Source: Talpa occidentalis
Lineage: Eukaryota > Chordata > Mammalia > Eulipotyphla > Talpidae
DNA length: 64,000 nucleotides
Reading direction: 5' to 3'
Assembly: GCF_014898055.3 (NCBI RefSeq)
Contig: NW_023605083.1
Coordinates: 89,559,721-89,623,720, forward strand
Part shown: positions 48,268 through 57,125 of the stretch, one piece after another
How positions within the stretch are numbered: the stretch's first letter is position 1
Layout: every line of letters begins with the position of its first letter
The notes under the pieces: model-generated
Told to the model about the DNA's origin: nothing
Seen by the model: the letters and a program-made list of their open reading frames with translations, nothing else
Database searches by the model: none
Program-made: the position numbers and the translations under genes

Positions 48268-48835
48268 ACATTTAGGGGGATTTGCTGTTGAAAAACTGGC
48301 TTGGACTTTGTGAAGATTCTTTTTGTCTATGTGTAATTTTTTTTGTAGTGACTTGCTAAGAGATTTGATTTTGTGGAAATTGTTCTGTGCAACAGTTTTA
48401 CTCAAAAGATTAGGTACATAGGGCAAGTTAGGGTAATTAGGCAGTTTTAGGGACAGTGCAGGAGGGGACCTCTGAAGAGTTTAGGAAGGCTTCAGAGATA
48501 AGGACAACTAGAGGAATGTAACGAATTCCACTGAGAATAATAAACATCCCAGGACCAAGGACAACATCCCAGGACCAAGGACCACATTGTTAACGCTGGC
48601 CTTGGTTTCCCTCAGGTGATAAAGGGAGGTGAAGTTTAGGGAAATGGAGAGTGGTTTAATTTACGGACAAATGAGGAGGGCAGCAGACTCATGTCTGGTA
48701 GCCCACCGTCCTCCTCTTTGTCAGAGTGCAGGGATATTTATGCAAGGGGGGGATGGGAAGGGGTCAGCACTGAGACAGGTGTGCACCAGCCTGTTTTTCT
48801 TCAATAGCTGATGTTTTACTTTCTCTTCCCAAAAA
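48268..48835 (+). mobile_element. ERV internal relic
   Basis: AT-rich non-coding sequence between LTRs. A 20-bp tandem duplication 'aacatcccaggaccaaggac' lies at 48544-48583. No retroviral protein motif is readable. Confidence 0.5.
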
Positions 48836-48839
48836 TGCC

Positions 48840-49209
48840 GGGGTGCTCATCTGGGAGAAAGGGCCATAAAGATAAATCTATCAAACAAGGGAGAAGATGC
48901 AAAAATGGGGAGAGATGCACCTGTTAGATAAGGAATGTGAAGATCCCCTGCTCAGTAGCAGCTTAAGTGAGACAGCCGAGAACTAACCAATCACAAAGAG
49001 ACTGGTGGAGCTTTAGAATAATGAGGGAAAGAAGGTCTATATTCCCTGAGACACGACTCCACTTGGGCTTCCTTGCACCTCCCTGGCCTGGTTTCATGAC
49101 CTGGGAGTCCCACTTTATTTCTGTTCCTTTTCTCCTCAATAAACTTTTTCTTTCTTTAAACAAACCTGCCTCTTCTCGCTTGCTTGCCTGAGAGTCTGCG
49201 AAGTTCCTG
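48840..49209 (+). mobile_element. Probable third LTR type (3' part)
   Basis: 'cctcaataaactttttcttt' (polyadenylation signal) at 49133-49152, followed by 'cctgcctcttctcgcttgct', is a typical R-U5 of gammaretrovirus-like LTRs. It is cut at its end by the family-2 insertion at 49214. With that removed, it would be followed by TGGGGCTTCGTGAGAC (49684), resembling a proline-tRNA primer-binding site. Confidence 0.5.
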
Positions 49210-49213
49210 CTGG

Positions 49214-49682
49214 TGTTATAGGACAGCCCCGATATTGAACGGGTTCCTGGCTGTGGGTCCTCACCCACGCGCTTAAAAGGGACTTATGAATACTCCACTA
49301 CAGGCACACACAAAAGGTTAATAAAAGGTTTATTTACAAGGGAAAAATAAATAAGGAAAATGTACAACTCAGGGAGAAAATAGGGAAATAAAGTCTTTAA
49401 TGCGTCCTACACGATCCTCCTACCTGGAAACCCAAAGTCACTCTCAGAGCTGGCCGGACGCTGCTAGCTGGTGGAGAGCCAAAATGGGGGACCCCTCCAA
49501 AGCCCACGTGTCTGGCTTTATACCAACTTAGCTGCTTAACCCCACCCTCAGGTCCCAGCCACCTTCCCTTTGGTGGTGATGGGATTTGGAGTTCCCAGTG
49601 TCTTTGGCTTTGGCCTGGGGTGGGGGTGGAGTCCACAAAGCCTGTATGGAATTAGCTTTAGGACATCCTTTTCCCCCTAACA
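49214..49682 (-). mobile_element. Solo LTR, family 2, with 4-bp target duplication
   Basis: 469 bp, minus orientation, very similar to 47798-48267. CTGG at 49210-49213 and at 49683-49686 is the target duplication. It landed exactly at the boundary between the third LTR type and its putative primer-binding site. Confidence 0.92.
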
Positions 49683-49683
49683 C

Positions 49684-52541
49684 TGGGGCTTCGTGAGACA
49701 CCAACCCATGGTAGTCTAGTGACTGGGACTCGGTGCTGCCCCTGCAGCCTGGGATCTGTTCCTGGCTGGGAGACTAGGCCTGACAATTCTGGTATCAGTA
49801 GGTTGGGACATGTAGCCAGATCAAAGATAGCATCTGAGGCCACTTGGCGGGCTCTTGTAAAACTCAGAGGTTCTTGTTGCTAGAACTTTGGGCTTTTTTT
49901 CTTTTTGTGATCTCTGCTGTCTCATTAGCATTTCTAAAGGCAATAATGATTCTAAAGTAATATGTTGCTTTTTCTTTGACTACTTCCTGACCTCTGCCAG
50001 AGGGGTTTTGCAAGCCAACTGTGGAGTGGTGTTTAAATTAGCAAATGTATGCCTGGGTGTTAAGGAAAGAGTAGCCTTAAGCAGTAACTGGTAATTGCTG
50101 GTAGCCTTGATGGATTCTTGGAGATAACCTCAATTTTTGCAAAGTCTGGATCAGAAAATTAAAAAGATTTTGTCTGAGTCTGAAAGGATTTGCTGCTGTG
50201 AATTTTGTCTATGCAATTTGTTTTGGGCATGTTTGCCATTTGAATTCTGGATTTAATTGCTGGTGTAAGACAAGGTTCTAAGTTTCTGCTTCCTACTGAG
50301 GAAGGTCTGTTGTGGAAAGCACTCTTTATGGTGCATCTTGTAACTGTACCAGGTTTTCATACCTGTGTTGTTACTGTCCCTCCCTAGTGTGGGGGAGGTG
50401 TAATCTGTGCTTTGATGTTGAATCTGCTCTTTCAGCTTCTGTCCGAGAGTGGCTAACAGAAGTAAGGAGATGACTCCTTTTAATTGCTGATATTTTGATT
50501 TTGCTCTTTCAGGTTCAGTTCGAGGAAACCCAAGGAGTGCCTGCTTGGTGCCTAACAAGAGATGACTCCTTTTGCTTAAAAGTTAACTGTTGATTTTGCT
50601 CTTTCAGCTGCTGTACAGGATACCCCAGGGTTGGCTTATAATAAAAAGTCTCGAATAGTGAAAACCCTGAAGTGATAAACAAGGTCATGTAACTCTTGTG
50701 ATTAATAAAACTTTTTCTTCCTATTTCCAAAGTTTTAGGTTTGTAGGATGACAACAGGAACCTGTGATTTCTGCCATCAACACTCCACATTTTTTTGAAC
50801 TTTGACATTTTTTTATGAGCCTATGGAGTAAAACTGTAGTTACATAACATATTCCACATGGCATAACTTAAAAAAACTGTCTTTGTCTATATGTTGTATG
50901 TCTGTATGTCCTTGTGTCTAACTGTCTTGGCTTCTAGAGGTTGAACAATTGGCATACATGGTGCCTATAGACATTGAAAAAAAAGAGTCTCCAGTTATGG
51001 AAAAAAAAAAAAACACTAAAGGTTATGGTTTGATTGTCAACATTGTACTACTGAACTAGCCGGTGCCTTCATAGAGATTGAATATTGTTGTTTCTGTTAT
51101 TTTTCTGATATTTATGGCAAAGCTTCCCAGAAATCTAAATTCAAGCACAAATTTGGTAGCCTGTCATTTGGCAGATGCAAGGAAGTTTTGTGGAACCTCA
51201 GTAGAGCTCCTGAGACACTCCACAAAGTTTCTCCCTTTCCTCCTGGCAAAGGCATTAGATGAATTTGTTCTATTTGGCTTACCTAGTAGAGTAAACTAGA
51301 CCCGAAGCATTGTCACTTGGGAAAAGGGGTAACACCTTGACATGATATATGTTTAAATTGTCAATGGTAATTGTCGCCTTGTAATATTGTATACTTCAAT
51401 TGTTTATCGACAGAAATTGTTTCTGGAGAAAATAGGGTGAAAAGGCCTCAACAGATTCCTGTTGATGGAACTGTTGAGAGTAAACATTTCCTACAAAGGA
51501 CTGAATAGACCTGGAGATTCACCAGATTTTTACTAAGTTTTAACATAATACTGATAATTTCCTTTTTTTGGATTTTGTTCTGAATCCACAAAAATTTTCT
51601 TGTTTCGATTGACCAGTACCTGCAGCAATGTTGAAATTTTTTCTTTTTTCAGCAGAGCTAGCTTGTGTTCACATTTTCTTTCCCCTTGATACCAACACAG
51701 CATAAAAATAGTGGTAGTAATTTTTTTTTTTTAACTACTTATCTCAGAGTCTGTTTTTGCATAACTTCCATAGGGATTTTGCCTGCTTAAAGTAAAAAAT
51801 TGAACATGGGTTTCATTGTGTGGCTTTGAGTAGAGTTCTTCCAGGAAGTTGAAACAGAGCTGAACCAAGAAGAGGAGAAACTGTTGCTTTGTTCGGGGTG
51901 TTCCAGAGACCTCCAAAGAAGGTGAGGAAGCTTGCCTCCATTGGCATGACTGGACAACCTGGCAAACAAAAAAGTCCGGGTACCCTCGAGAAGAGGAAAG
52001 CCCAGGTGGAGTCTGATGAGACCAACCTTGTTCTTGAAGCCTATGTGGACCAGATGTCAAGAGTTTGCTCTGATCCTATATGGAGTATTCCAACAAAGCA
52101 GCTAAAATTGTTGTTTAGTTATTCTGCCCTATGATTGTATGCAAAAATAGGTAATATGGTTTAAAAGGAGATTTAGTTTGCAAACTTTTGCTATGCTGTT
52201 GAAACAATTTGGGCTCAAGGTTGAGAGAATTTGTTTTTTACATAAGTTGAACCAATTTTAAGATTTTTTTCCTGTGATTTTGATATTTTTGCTGTCTTAT
52301 TTTGGCTAATGCCCCCAGATGTTTTTTGTTTGTTTGCTCGTTTTTGTTTTTTGGCTTAGACGGATGAACTGTTTTTCCAGGAATGGAGGACTTTTGCTTT
52401 CCACAATGGACAATACCTGGAAAGACTGGTTTTCTTTCACACTGGAACCCTGAAAAATTTTCATCTGAGACTGTATCCCCGAATCCATATATTTGATCTT
52501 CATCACCATGGAAATGGTGGCAAAAAATGAAAAGGGGGAAT
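49684..52541 (+). mobile_element. ERV internal region, decayed (copy A)
   Basis: Begins with a possible proline-type primer-binding site and ends with a polypurine tract AAAAGGGGGAAT (52530-52541) next to a plus-strand family-2 LTR. 51304 to about 52320 is closely similar to 60717-61760 (copy B). 50423-50610 holds three repeats of a 'ttgctctttcag' motif followed by diverged sequence. No gag, pol or env frame is intact. Confidence 0.7.
51826..52137 (+). pseudogene. Coding-like core segment in ERV copy A, unidentified
   Basis: A 300-bp core, less AT-rich than its surroundings, can be read in two phases: an acidic frame (residues EFFQEVETE...EEEK) and, after a phase change near 51890, an 81-codon frame with a basic patch RPPKKVRK and then LEAYVDQM, ending TGA at 52132-52134. 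There is no ATG at its start. I do not recognise the protein. The same core is in copy B with about 5% difference. It could be a captured host sequence or ERV gene remnant. Confidence 0.4.
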
Positions 52542-53002
52542 TGTTAAGGGGAAAGGATGTCCTAAGCTAATTCCATACAGGCTTTGTGGACTCCACCCCC
52601 ACTCCAGACCAAAGCCATCAAGACACTGGAAATGACAAATCCCATCATCACCACAGTGAGGGTTGCTGGGACCTGAGGGTGGAGTTAAGCAGCCAGGTTT
52701 GGTATAAACCAGACACATGGGCCTTGGGGGGCTCCTCTTGGCTTCACAGCTCTTGACTGTCTGCCAGCTCTCAGCGTGCCATTGGGTTTCCAGGTCAGTG
52801 GAACAGGTAGGATGAATTTAAGAATTGATCTCCCCCTTTTCTCCCTGAGTTGTACATTTCCTCATTTCCCTTTCCCTTGTAAATAAACCTTTTATTAACC
52901 TTTGTGTGTGCCTGCAGTGGAGTATTAATAAGTCCCTTTTAAGTGCCCGGGTGAGGACCCACAGTCAGGCAACCTGTTTCATATCAGGTTTGCCCTCTAA
53001 CA
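52542..53002 (+). mobile_element. LTR, family 2 (3' LTR of copy A)
   Basis: 461 bp, TGTTAAGG...CTCTAACA, preceded directly by a polypurine tract, so it is a true 3' LTR. AATAAACC at about 52883 and the 'gggtgaggacccacag' block are present. Confidence 0.9.
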
Positions 53003-53720
53003 ATACCAGCTTTTCCAGTTGAGAAGAGCTGTCATACCCATTCATATCTTTGGTCCCCAACTTAGGCAGAGTAAGAGCTACTGGGCCTGAGAGGTTGGAG
53101 GCACTGTGCAATGTGGGATATGGCTCTCAGAGGCAGGGGTAGGTGAACAGGTGACTGCTTGGTCCTGAGGAGTGGTGTCTGTGGGTCTGCTACTCCTAAG
53201 CAGATCGTTTGGCCACTATTTTGTCACCTATAGTTCTAAGCAAGGTCAAGATGGCCCAGTCAGTTAGGTACAGAGCCCAACCCTTCAAGGTGCCCTTCAA
53301 ATCAAACAAGAGCACACAGCTGGATCACGCTGGGAAGGCTATGCATCATGAGGTATGACCTGGAACACCCGGGAGGCTGAGGACAGATGTATGACAAGAG
53401 ACCCCAGAGGCCGATCAGTGGAAGGCCTTGTTGATAAGATTAAAACCATGGCTGGGGGATTAGGGTGTGATCTCAATGACAACACCTAGTCATCAAGCAG
53501 ATGAGCATTGCCTGGAGGGCAGACTCACAATCCCTGATCTTCTACATTTCTCCCCTTTCTTTAATCTCCTTCCCATTTCCTTTTGCTCCTCCCCCTTACA
53601 ACCCATGCTGTAAATCAATAAAAAGGCCAGGATCTTGCTCTTCAGCAGCATCCTGCATTATGTAGCCTGCTCCATGACTCCCATTTCTTTATCAGTGTGG
53701 TGTTGCCCGACACAACAATG
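53003..53720 (+). mobile_element. Probable further LTR-like element
   Basis: 'aaatcaataaaaaggccagg' (53613-53632) with 'gtagcctgctccatgactcc' downstream and an end '...cgacacaaca' at 53709-53718 resemble an LTR R-U5. The start was not located. Confidence 0.4.
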
Positions 53721-53739
53721 TCCACATCTTCAGTATTGG

Positions 53740-53881
53740 CTTCAGTGGCAGGTGCTGAGGCACTGCCTGTTAAACTGTGAGTGGCTGTAGACCCCTTGGG
53801 GGGTAGGCTGCTTCAGTGGCAGGCGCTGAGGCACTGCCTGTTAAACTGTGAGTGGCTGTAGACCCCGTGGGGGGTAGGCTG
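53740..53881. repeat. 71-bp tandem duplication
   Basis: Two nearly identical units beginning CTTCAGTGGCAGG at 53740 and 53811, differing at only a few positions (e.g. GGTGCTGAGG against GGCGCTGAGG). Recent local duplication. Confidence 0.9.
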
Positions 53882-54581
53882 GAGTAAACAGGAGCCTGGG
53901 GTACAGGGGCTTCTTCTGTTTGTCACGGGGTGTCCCAGATTTGGGAGGGGAGGTACGCCAGCGGGAAGCAGACCACCTTGGTGGGCTTCCTCAGGGCAGG
54001 TGTCACCAATAAAGCTCTGACCATAAATGGTGTCTTTCAATATGCTTTATTCACACAAGTCGCACACAATCAAACACCATGCCTAACACTACCCTATTGC
54101 TGTGTCCCTCAAGTGATCACTTATGGCAAAGTCTCTGTAGTCCCCAGGGAAGCGTGTCTGTGGCTCGGCAGCTCGTGTTCAGTCTCTTGAACTCGGTGGC
54201 TCGAATCCCATCTCAGCTCCACAGGGACGCTCTGCGGCTGCAGCCCCAGAACCATGTTCGAGTCTTCTCCAGAGGATCTCGAAGGGGTGAGGCGGCTCTC
54301 AGTCCCACAGTAGAACAGGCTGACCTTGAGCTCACCTCCAAGCCCAAGTGCTTTGTGATCACTCGGTTTACATCCTTTCCCTGAGCTAGGTTACATTATT
54401 TTTTTTTCTCAATATACTTTCAATAACGTATTTACATCCTATAATATATGTACATAAATATTTACATCTTACTTTCACCAAAATATTTTTTTCACTGCAA
54501 ATTAAATCAAAACAAAATAAAAATATTTGCTTTCACTCATCCTCGGACAGCTGGTGTCTGGTAAGAAAATGTTCCATGACA
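53882..54581. other. 3' flank of the POM121-like gene, convergent poly(A) signals
   Basis: AATAAA on the plus strand (54008-54013) and AATAAA on the minus strand (plus-strand TTTATT, 54046-54051) converge 32 bp apart. The minus one is a candidate polyadenylation site for the POM121-like gene, about 530 bp past the downstream frame's stop, though it could equally belong to an LTR. 54400-54540 is AT-rich. Confidence 0.35.
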
Positions 54582-55075
54582 TTATGATCTACCAGCGCCC
54601 GCTTGGTGCAGTCTTTGTCTGTGATAAGCTGGTATCCTATAGGGATGTACTAGATTTTTGCAGCTGACATGCTTTCTGCAGGCGGTGTGGGGGGTAACTG
54701 GATGATTCCAATACAGGGGGCCCCCCAGCCCACCTGACTGTGCTGCAGACCTGAATATCACCGCCAGCGACGGGGAAGTTGTGTCCATGGCACTGACGTT
54801 GTTATCTGACACAGCTGGTGCAGCTGGAACAGCTGGTGCAGGTCGCTGGGCTTTAATGGTGGGAGGGGCAGCCAGAGGCCTGGTGGGCTGGCCAGCCGAG
54901 GTCAGGGCCTGGGTAGGAGGGGCTGGGGCAGGGGAAGCGAGGACACTGGGAAGGGGAGAATCTACACACATAGGGGTTGGGGATTGGTTTTTAGAGACGG
55001 GGGGCTGGAGAGAGGTTGAGGGAGTGGCGGGCTGGACAGCGGAAACAAGGGCCTGGGTAGGAGGGGCTGGGGCAG
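54582..55075 (-). pseudogene. Original C-terminal frame of the POM121-like gene, out of phase
   Basis: Downstream of the 1-bp deletion near 55070-55076 the original phase remains open to a TAA at 54582-54584. It adds the rest of the 48-codon repeats, a Pro/Ala-rich stretch and a tail containing SDNNVSAMDTTSPS, VIFRSAAQ and a His/Arg-rich end. The SAMDTT.PS text has the feel of POM121 C-terminal sequence. If the deletion is an assembly or sequencing error in a G-run, this is the true C-terminus and the protein would be about 100 residues longer. Confidence 0.6.
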
Positions 55076-55465
55076 GGAAGCGAGGACACTGGGAAGGGGA
55101 GAATCTACACACATAGGGGTTGGGGATTGGTTTTTAGAGACGGGGGGCTGGAGAGAGGTTGAGGGAGTGGCGGGCTGGACAGCGGAAACAAGAGCCTGGG
55201 TAGGAGGGGCTGGGGCAGGGGAAGCGAGGACACTGGGAAGGGGAGAATCTACACACATAGGGGTTGGGGATTGGTTTTTAGAGACGGGGGGCTGGAGAGA
55301 GGTTGAGGGAGTGGCGGGCTGGACAGCGGAAACAAGGGCCTGGGTAGGAGGGGCTGGGGCAGGGGAAGCTAGGACACTGGGAAGGGGAGAATCTACACAC
55401 ATAGGGGTTGGGGATTGGTTTTTAGAGACGGGGGGCTGGAGAGAGGTTGGGGGGCTCAGGGGCAT
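54900..55465 (-). repeat. Coding minisatellite, 144-bp unit (48 codons) x 4
   Basis: The landmark TCTACACACA recurs at 54961, 55104, 55248 and 55392, i.e. spacings 143, 144 and 144. Units encode a Pro/Ser/Ala-rich segment with SLQPPVSKNQSP and PTPMCVDSPLPSV. They are nearly identical, so expansion is recent. The 143-bp spacing is caused by GGGGCAGGG instead of GGGGCAGGGG near 55070-55079. Confidence 0.95.
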
Positions 55466-56734
55466 GCGGGTGTGTGATATACGCGATGTCGTCACGATGA
55501 TGGAATCTGTATGAACCAGAGGGATCTTCCACACTGGATGACAGCTGATGGGAATACGGCTGTCAATAGCCACACGAGGTGAATGAAGGATCATGCGGCC
55601 TCCTTCTCTATCAAGATTTGCTGCCTGCGGTGGATAAGCTGGAACAATCCGGACAAATTGAGGGGCACGAGGGTCAGTTTCACCCAGTTTCACAGGGCTC
55701 TCCTCTGTGTCCACCGCAAGATAGGGGAGCTTAGAGGGTGGGGGCAGCTCACCTCTCTCCCACGGAAGACTTGGCCTGGGCAGTGGCATGGGCCTTTTGT
55801 GCTTGCAGGCCCTTGAGCGGCCAGAGTCCGGTGGAGTGGAACTCAACTGGCTCGAGGACTTTTTGCCCTTCACGTGTTGCGATGTTGATGAGACTGGTGG
55901 ATGGTCTTCAGCCTTTACGTCTCGAGATGTTGATGAGACTGGTGGATGGTCTTCAGCCTTTACGTCTCGAGATGTTGATGAGACTGGTGGATGGTCTTCA
56001 GCCTTTACGTCTCGAGATGTTGATGAGACTGGTGGATGGTCTTCAGCCAGCTCTTCCGGTGGCGGGAAGCCACCTGGGGCTGGCCCACAGGATGTGGCTG
56101 CCCCCTCCTCTGGCCTCTTCGGAGGCACAGCCTCCCCTGCGAGGTCTCCCGGGGAGCTGGGGGCAGGCATCGCAGAGGCCTCACTGGACGGTTCTCCGGG
56201 TGGTGTGGACACGTCCTCCTCCTCTGCGATGTTCGGTGGTTCTTCCACCTTCACCTCCGTATCCTCCCGGGCAGGTCTTGGGCACGGGTGACAGGAGGAG
56301 TCTCCTCTCTTCCACTCAGGGTCTAGTTTGAATGGTAAGGAGGAGAGATGACATTTGCCACGAATGGCAGGAATAATTCTGGCTCTACAGCGCCCAAATG
56401 TCATTGAATTGCGAGCCGAGAGCACAGGCTTCTTGGGGGGGTTCCCCCATGATGCGGGGGGGAGCCTCCCCACACCGGAGCACAGGGCAGGCGTGATGGT
56501 GCATCGCCTTGGGGGCGCGATGTTGACGCCGGGTGGTGATGGCGAGCGCTGCCGGTGGAAGCTCCTGGGAGCCGGCGGGCTGGCAGGGGCCGGAGCGGCT
56601 GGGGGCACCCGGCCAGGCCCAGCGGGGTGGACACGAGGTTGTCCAGGCGGGCGCCGGCCAATGAGAGGCCTGCCGCGGTGGAGTTGCTGCAGGCGGTGGC
56701 AGAGACACCGATATTTACTCAGTAGATTGCCCAT
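54962..56734 (-). CDS. POM121-like (nucleoporin-related) protein, single exon
   Basis: An unbroken minus-strand frame of 590 codons from ATG at 56734 to TAG at 54962. Blocks collinear with the POM121 family: an N-terminal MG..L.K start (POM121's soluble part has MGSYLGK), a K-K-x-V-L-S-x-R-N-S-M segment at about residues 98-110 followed by a basic RAR..PAIRGK, a KHKRP...ERGELPPP.KLPYL block near 310-340 (POM121: RKRK...RRGE.L.PPP) and VRIVPAYPP near 360 (POM121: KVVPAY.P). POM121 anchors FG-repeat nucleoporins at nuclear pores; this protein lacks its membrane segment and FG repeats, like the mammalian POM121L single-exon relatives, whose role is poorly known and mostly testis-associated. Residues about 229-288 are four 15-residue repeats; from about 430 on come 48-residue Pro-rich repeats. 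A 1-bp deletion shifts the last roughly 35 residues. I chose the ATG at 56734 over the upstream TTG because its context (GCA ATG G) is strong and it aligns with the family start. POM121L12 or POM121L2 orthology is undecided. Confidence 0.8.
   Translation of the reverse strand: MGNLLSKYRCLCHRLQQLHRGRPLIGRRPPGQPRVHPAGPGRVPPAAPAPASPPAPRSFHRQRSPSPPGVNIAPPRRCTITPALCSGVGRLPPASWGNPPKKPVLSARNSMTFGRCRARIIPAIRGKCHLSSLPFKLDPEWKRGDSSCHPCPRPAREDTEVKVEEPPNIAEEEDVSTPPGEPSSEASAMPAPSSPGDLAGEAVPPKRPEEGAATSCGPAPGGFPPPEELAEDHPPVSSTSRDVKAEDHPPVSSTSRDVKAEDHPPVSSTSRDVKAEDHPPVSSTSQHVKGKKSSSQLSSTPPDSGRSRACKHKRPMPLPRPSLPWERGELPPPSKLPYLAVDTEESPVKLGETDPRAPQFVRIVPAYPPQAANLDREGGRMILHSPRVAIDSRIPISCHPVWKIPLVHTDSIIVTTSRISHTRMPLSPPTSLQPPVSKNQSPTPMCVDSPLPSVLASPAPAPPTQALVSAVQPATPSTSLQPPVSKNQSPTPMCVDSPLPSVLASPAPAPPTQALVSAVQPATPSTSLQPPVSKNQSPTPMCVDSPLPSVLASLPQPLLPRPLFPLSSPPLPQPLSSPPSLKTNPQPLCV
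55881..56060 (-). repeat. Coding minisatellite, 45-bp unit (15 codons) x 4
   Basis: GATGTTGATG recurs at 55881, 55926, 55971 and 56016. The encoded unit is KAEDHPPVSSTSRDV. The three interior units look identical. The unit length is a multiple of three, so frame is kept. Confidence 0.97.
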
Positions 56735-57125
56735 TGCGGGCGGAAAGTGCGCCAACGACCGCGAACTGATCGGGAAGCGGGGAGAGCAGTCCCTGGGCTT
56801 CCTTCTCCTCCGGGGATCTAGCGCGCACTGGCCGCCTCGGGGACTGTGACGGTCCTTGGGACGTCACAGAGGAGGGCAGGGGGCTGACGCGAGCCGGCGG
56901 CCACGTCATCCAGCCAAGGGCAAGACCCCATCGTCCTGTCTCTTCTCCGACCGTCCCAGCAGATGCAGGTGTGGGCATCAGATGGGTCACTCTGTGGGGG
57001 CTCCTGGGACCCCAGAGATCCCATCTGCCAGAGCTCTCCCCCGCTGGACGGGGTTTAGCATTCCGCGTCTGGGTTGCTTAGGGGGCCCTCGTGCTCCGCT
57101 CCTCTCCCCCATCACCGGTCCCTAA
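56380..57125 (-). promoter_or_regulatory. CpG island promoter with two CRE-type motifs
   Basis: CpG-dense sequence spans the start of the POM121-like gene. Upstream of its ATG, the minus strand has TGACGTCC (plus ACGTCA at 56861-56866) and ATGACGTGG (plus ACGTCA at 56903-56908), 42 bp apart. No TATA box is evident. Paired CREs in a CpG promoter are common in genes active in spermatids (CREM-driven). That inference fits POM121L-type expression but is not shown by sequence. Confidence 0.55.

Noticed and set aside
47798..49682. A minus-strand provirus with LTRs at 47798-48267 and 49214-49682
   Set aside because: Each LTR has its own distinct 4-bp target duplication (ACAT, CTGG), so they are two independent solo LTRs and not a pair.
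55738..56331. Long plus-strand frames (167 and 197 codons) opposite the POM121-like gene
   Set aside because: They are antisense shadows of the GC-rich minus-strand coding region. The minus frame has family homology and its minisatellites keep its phase; the plus frames have neither advantage.
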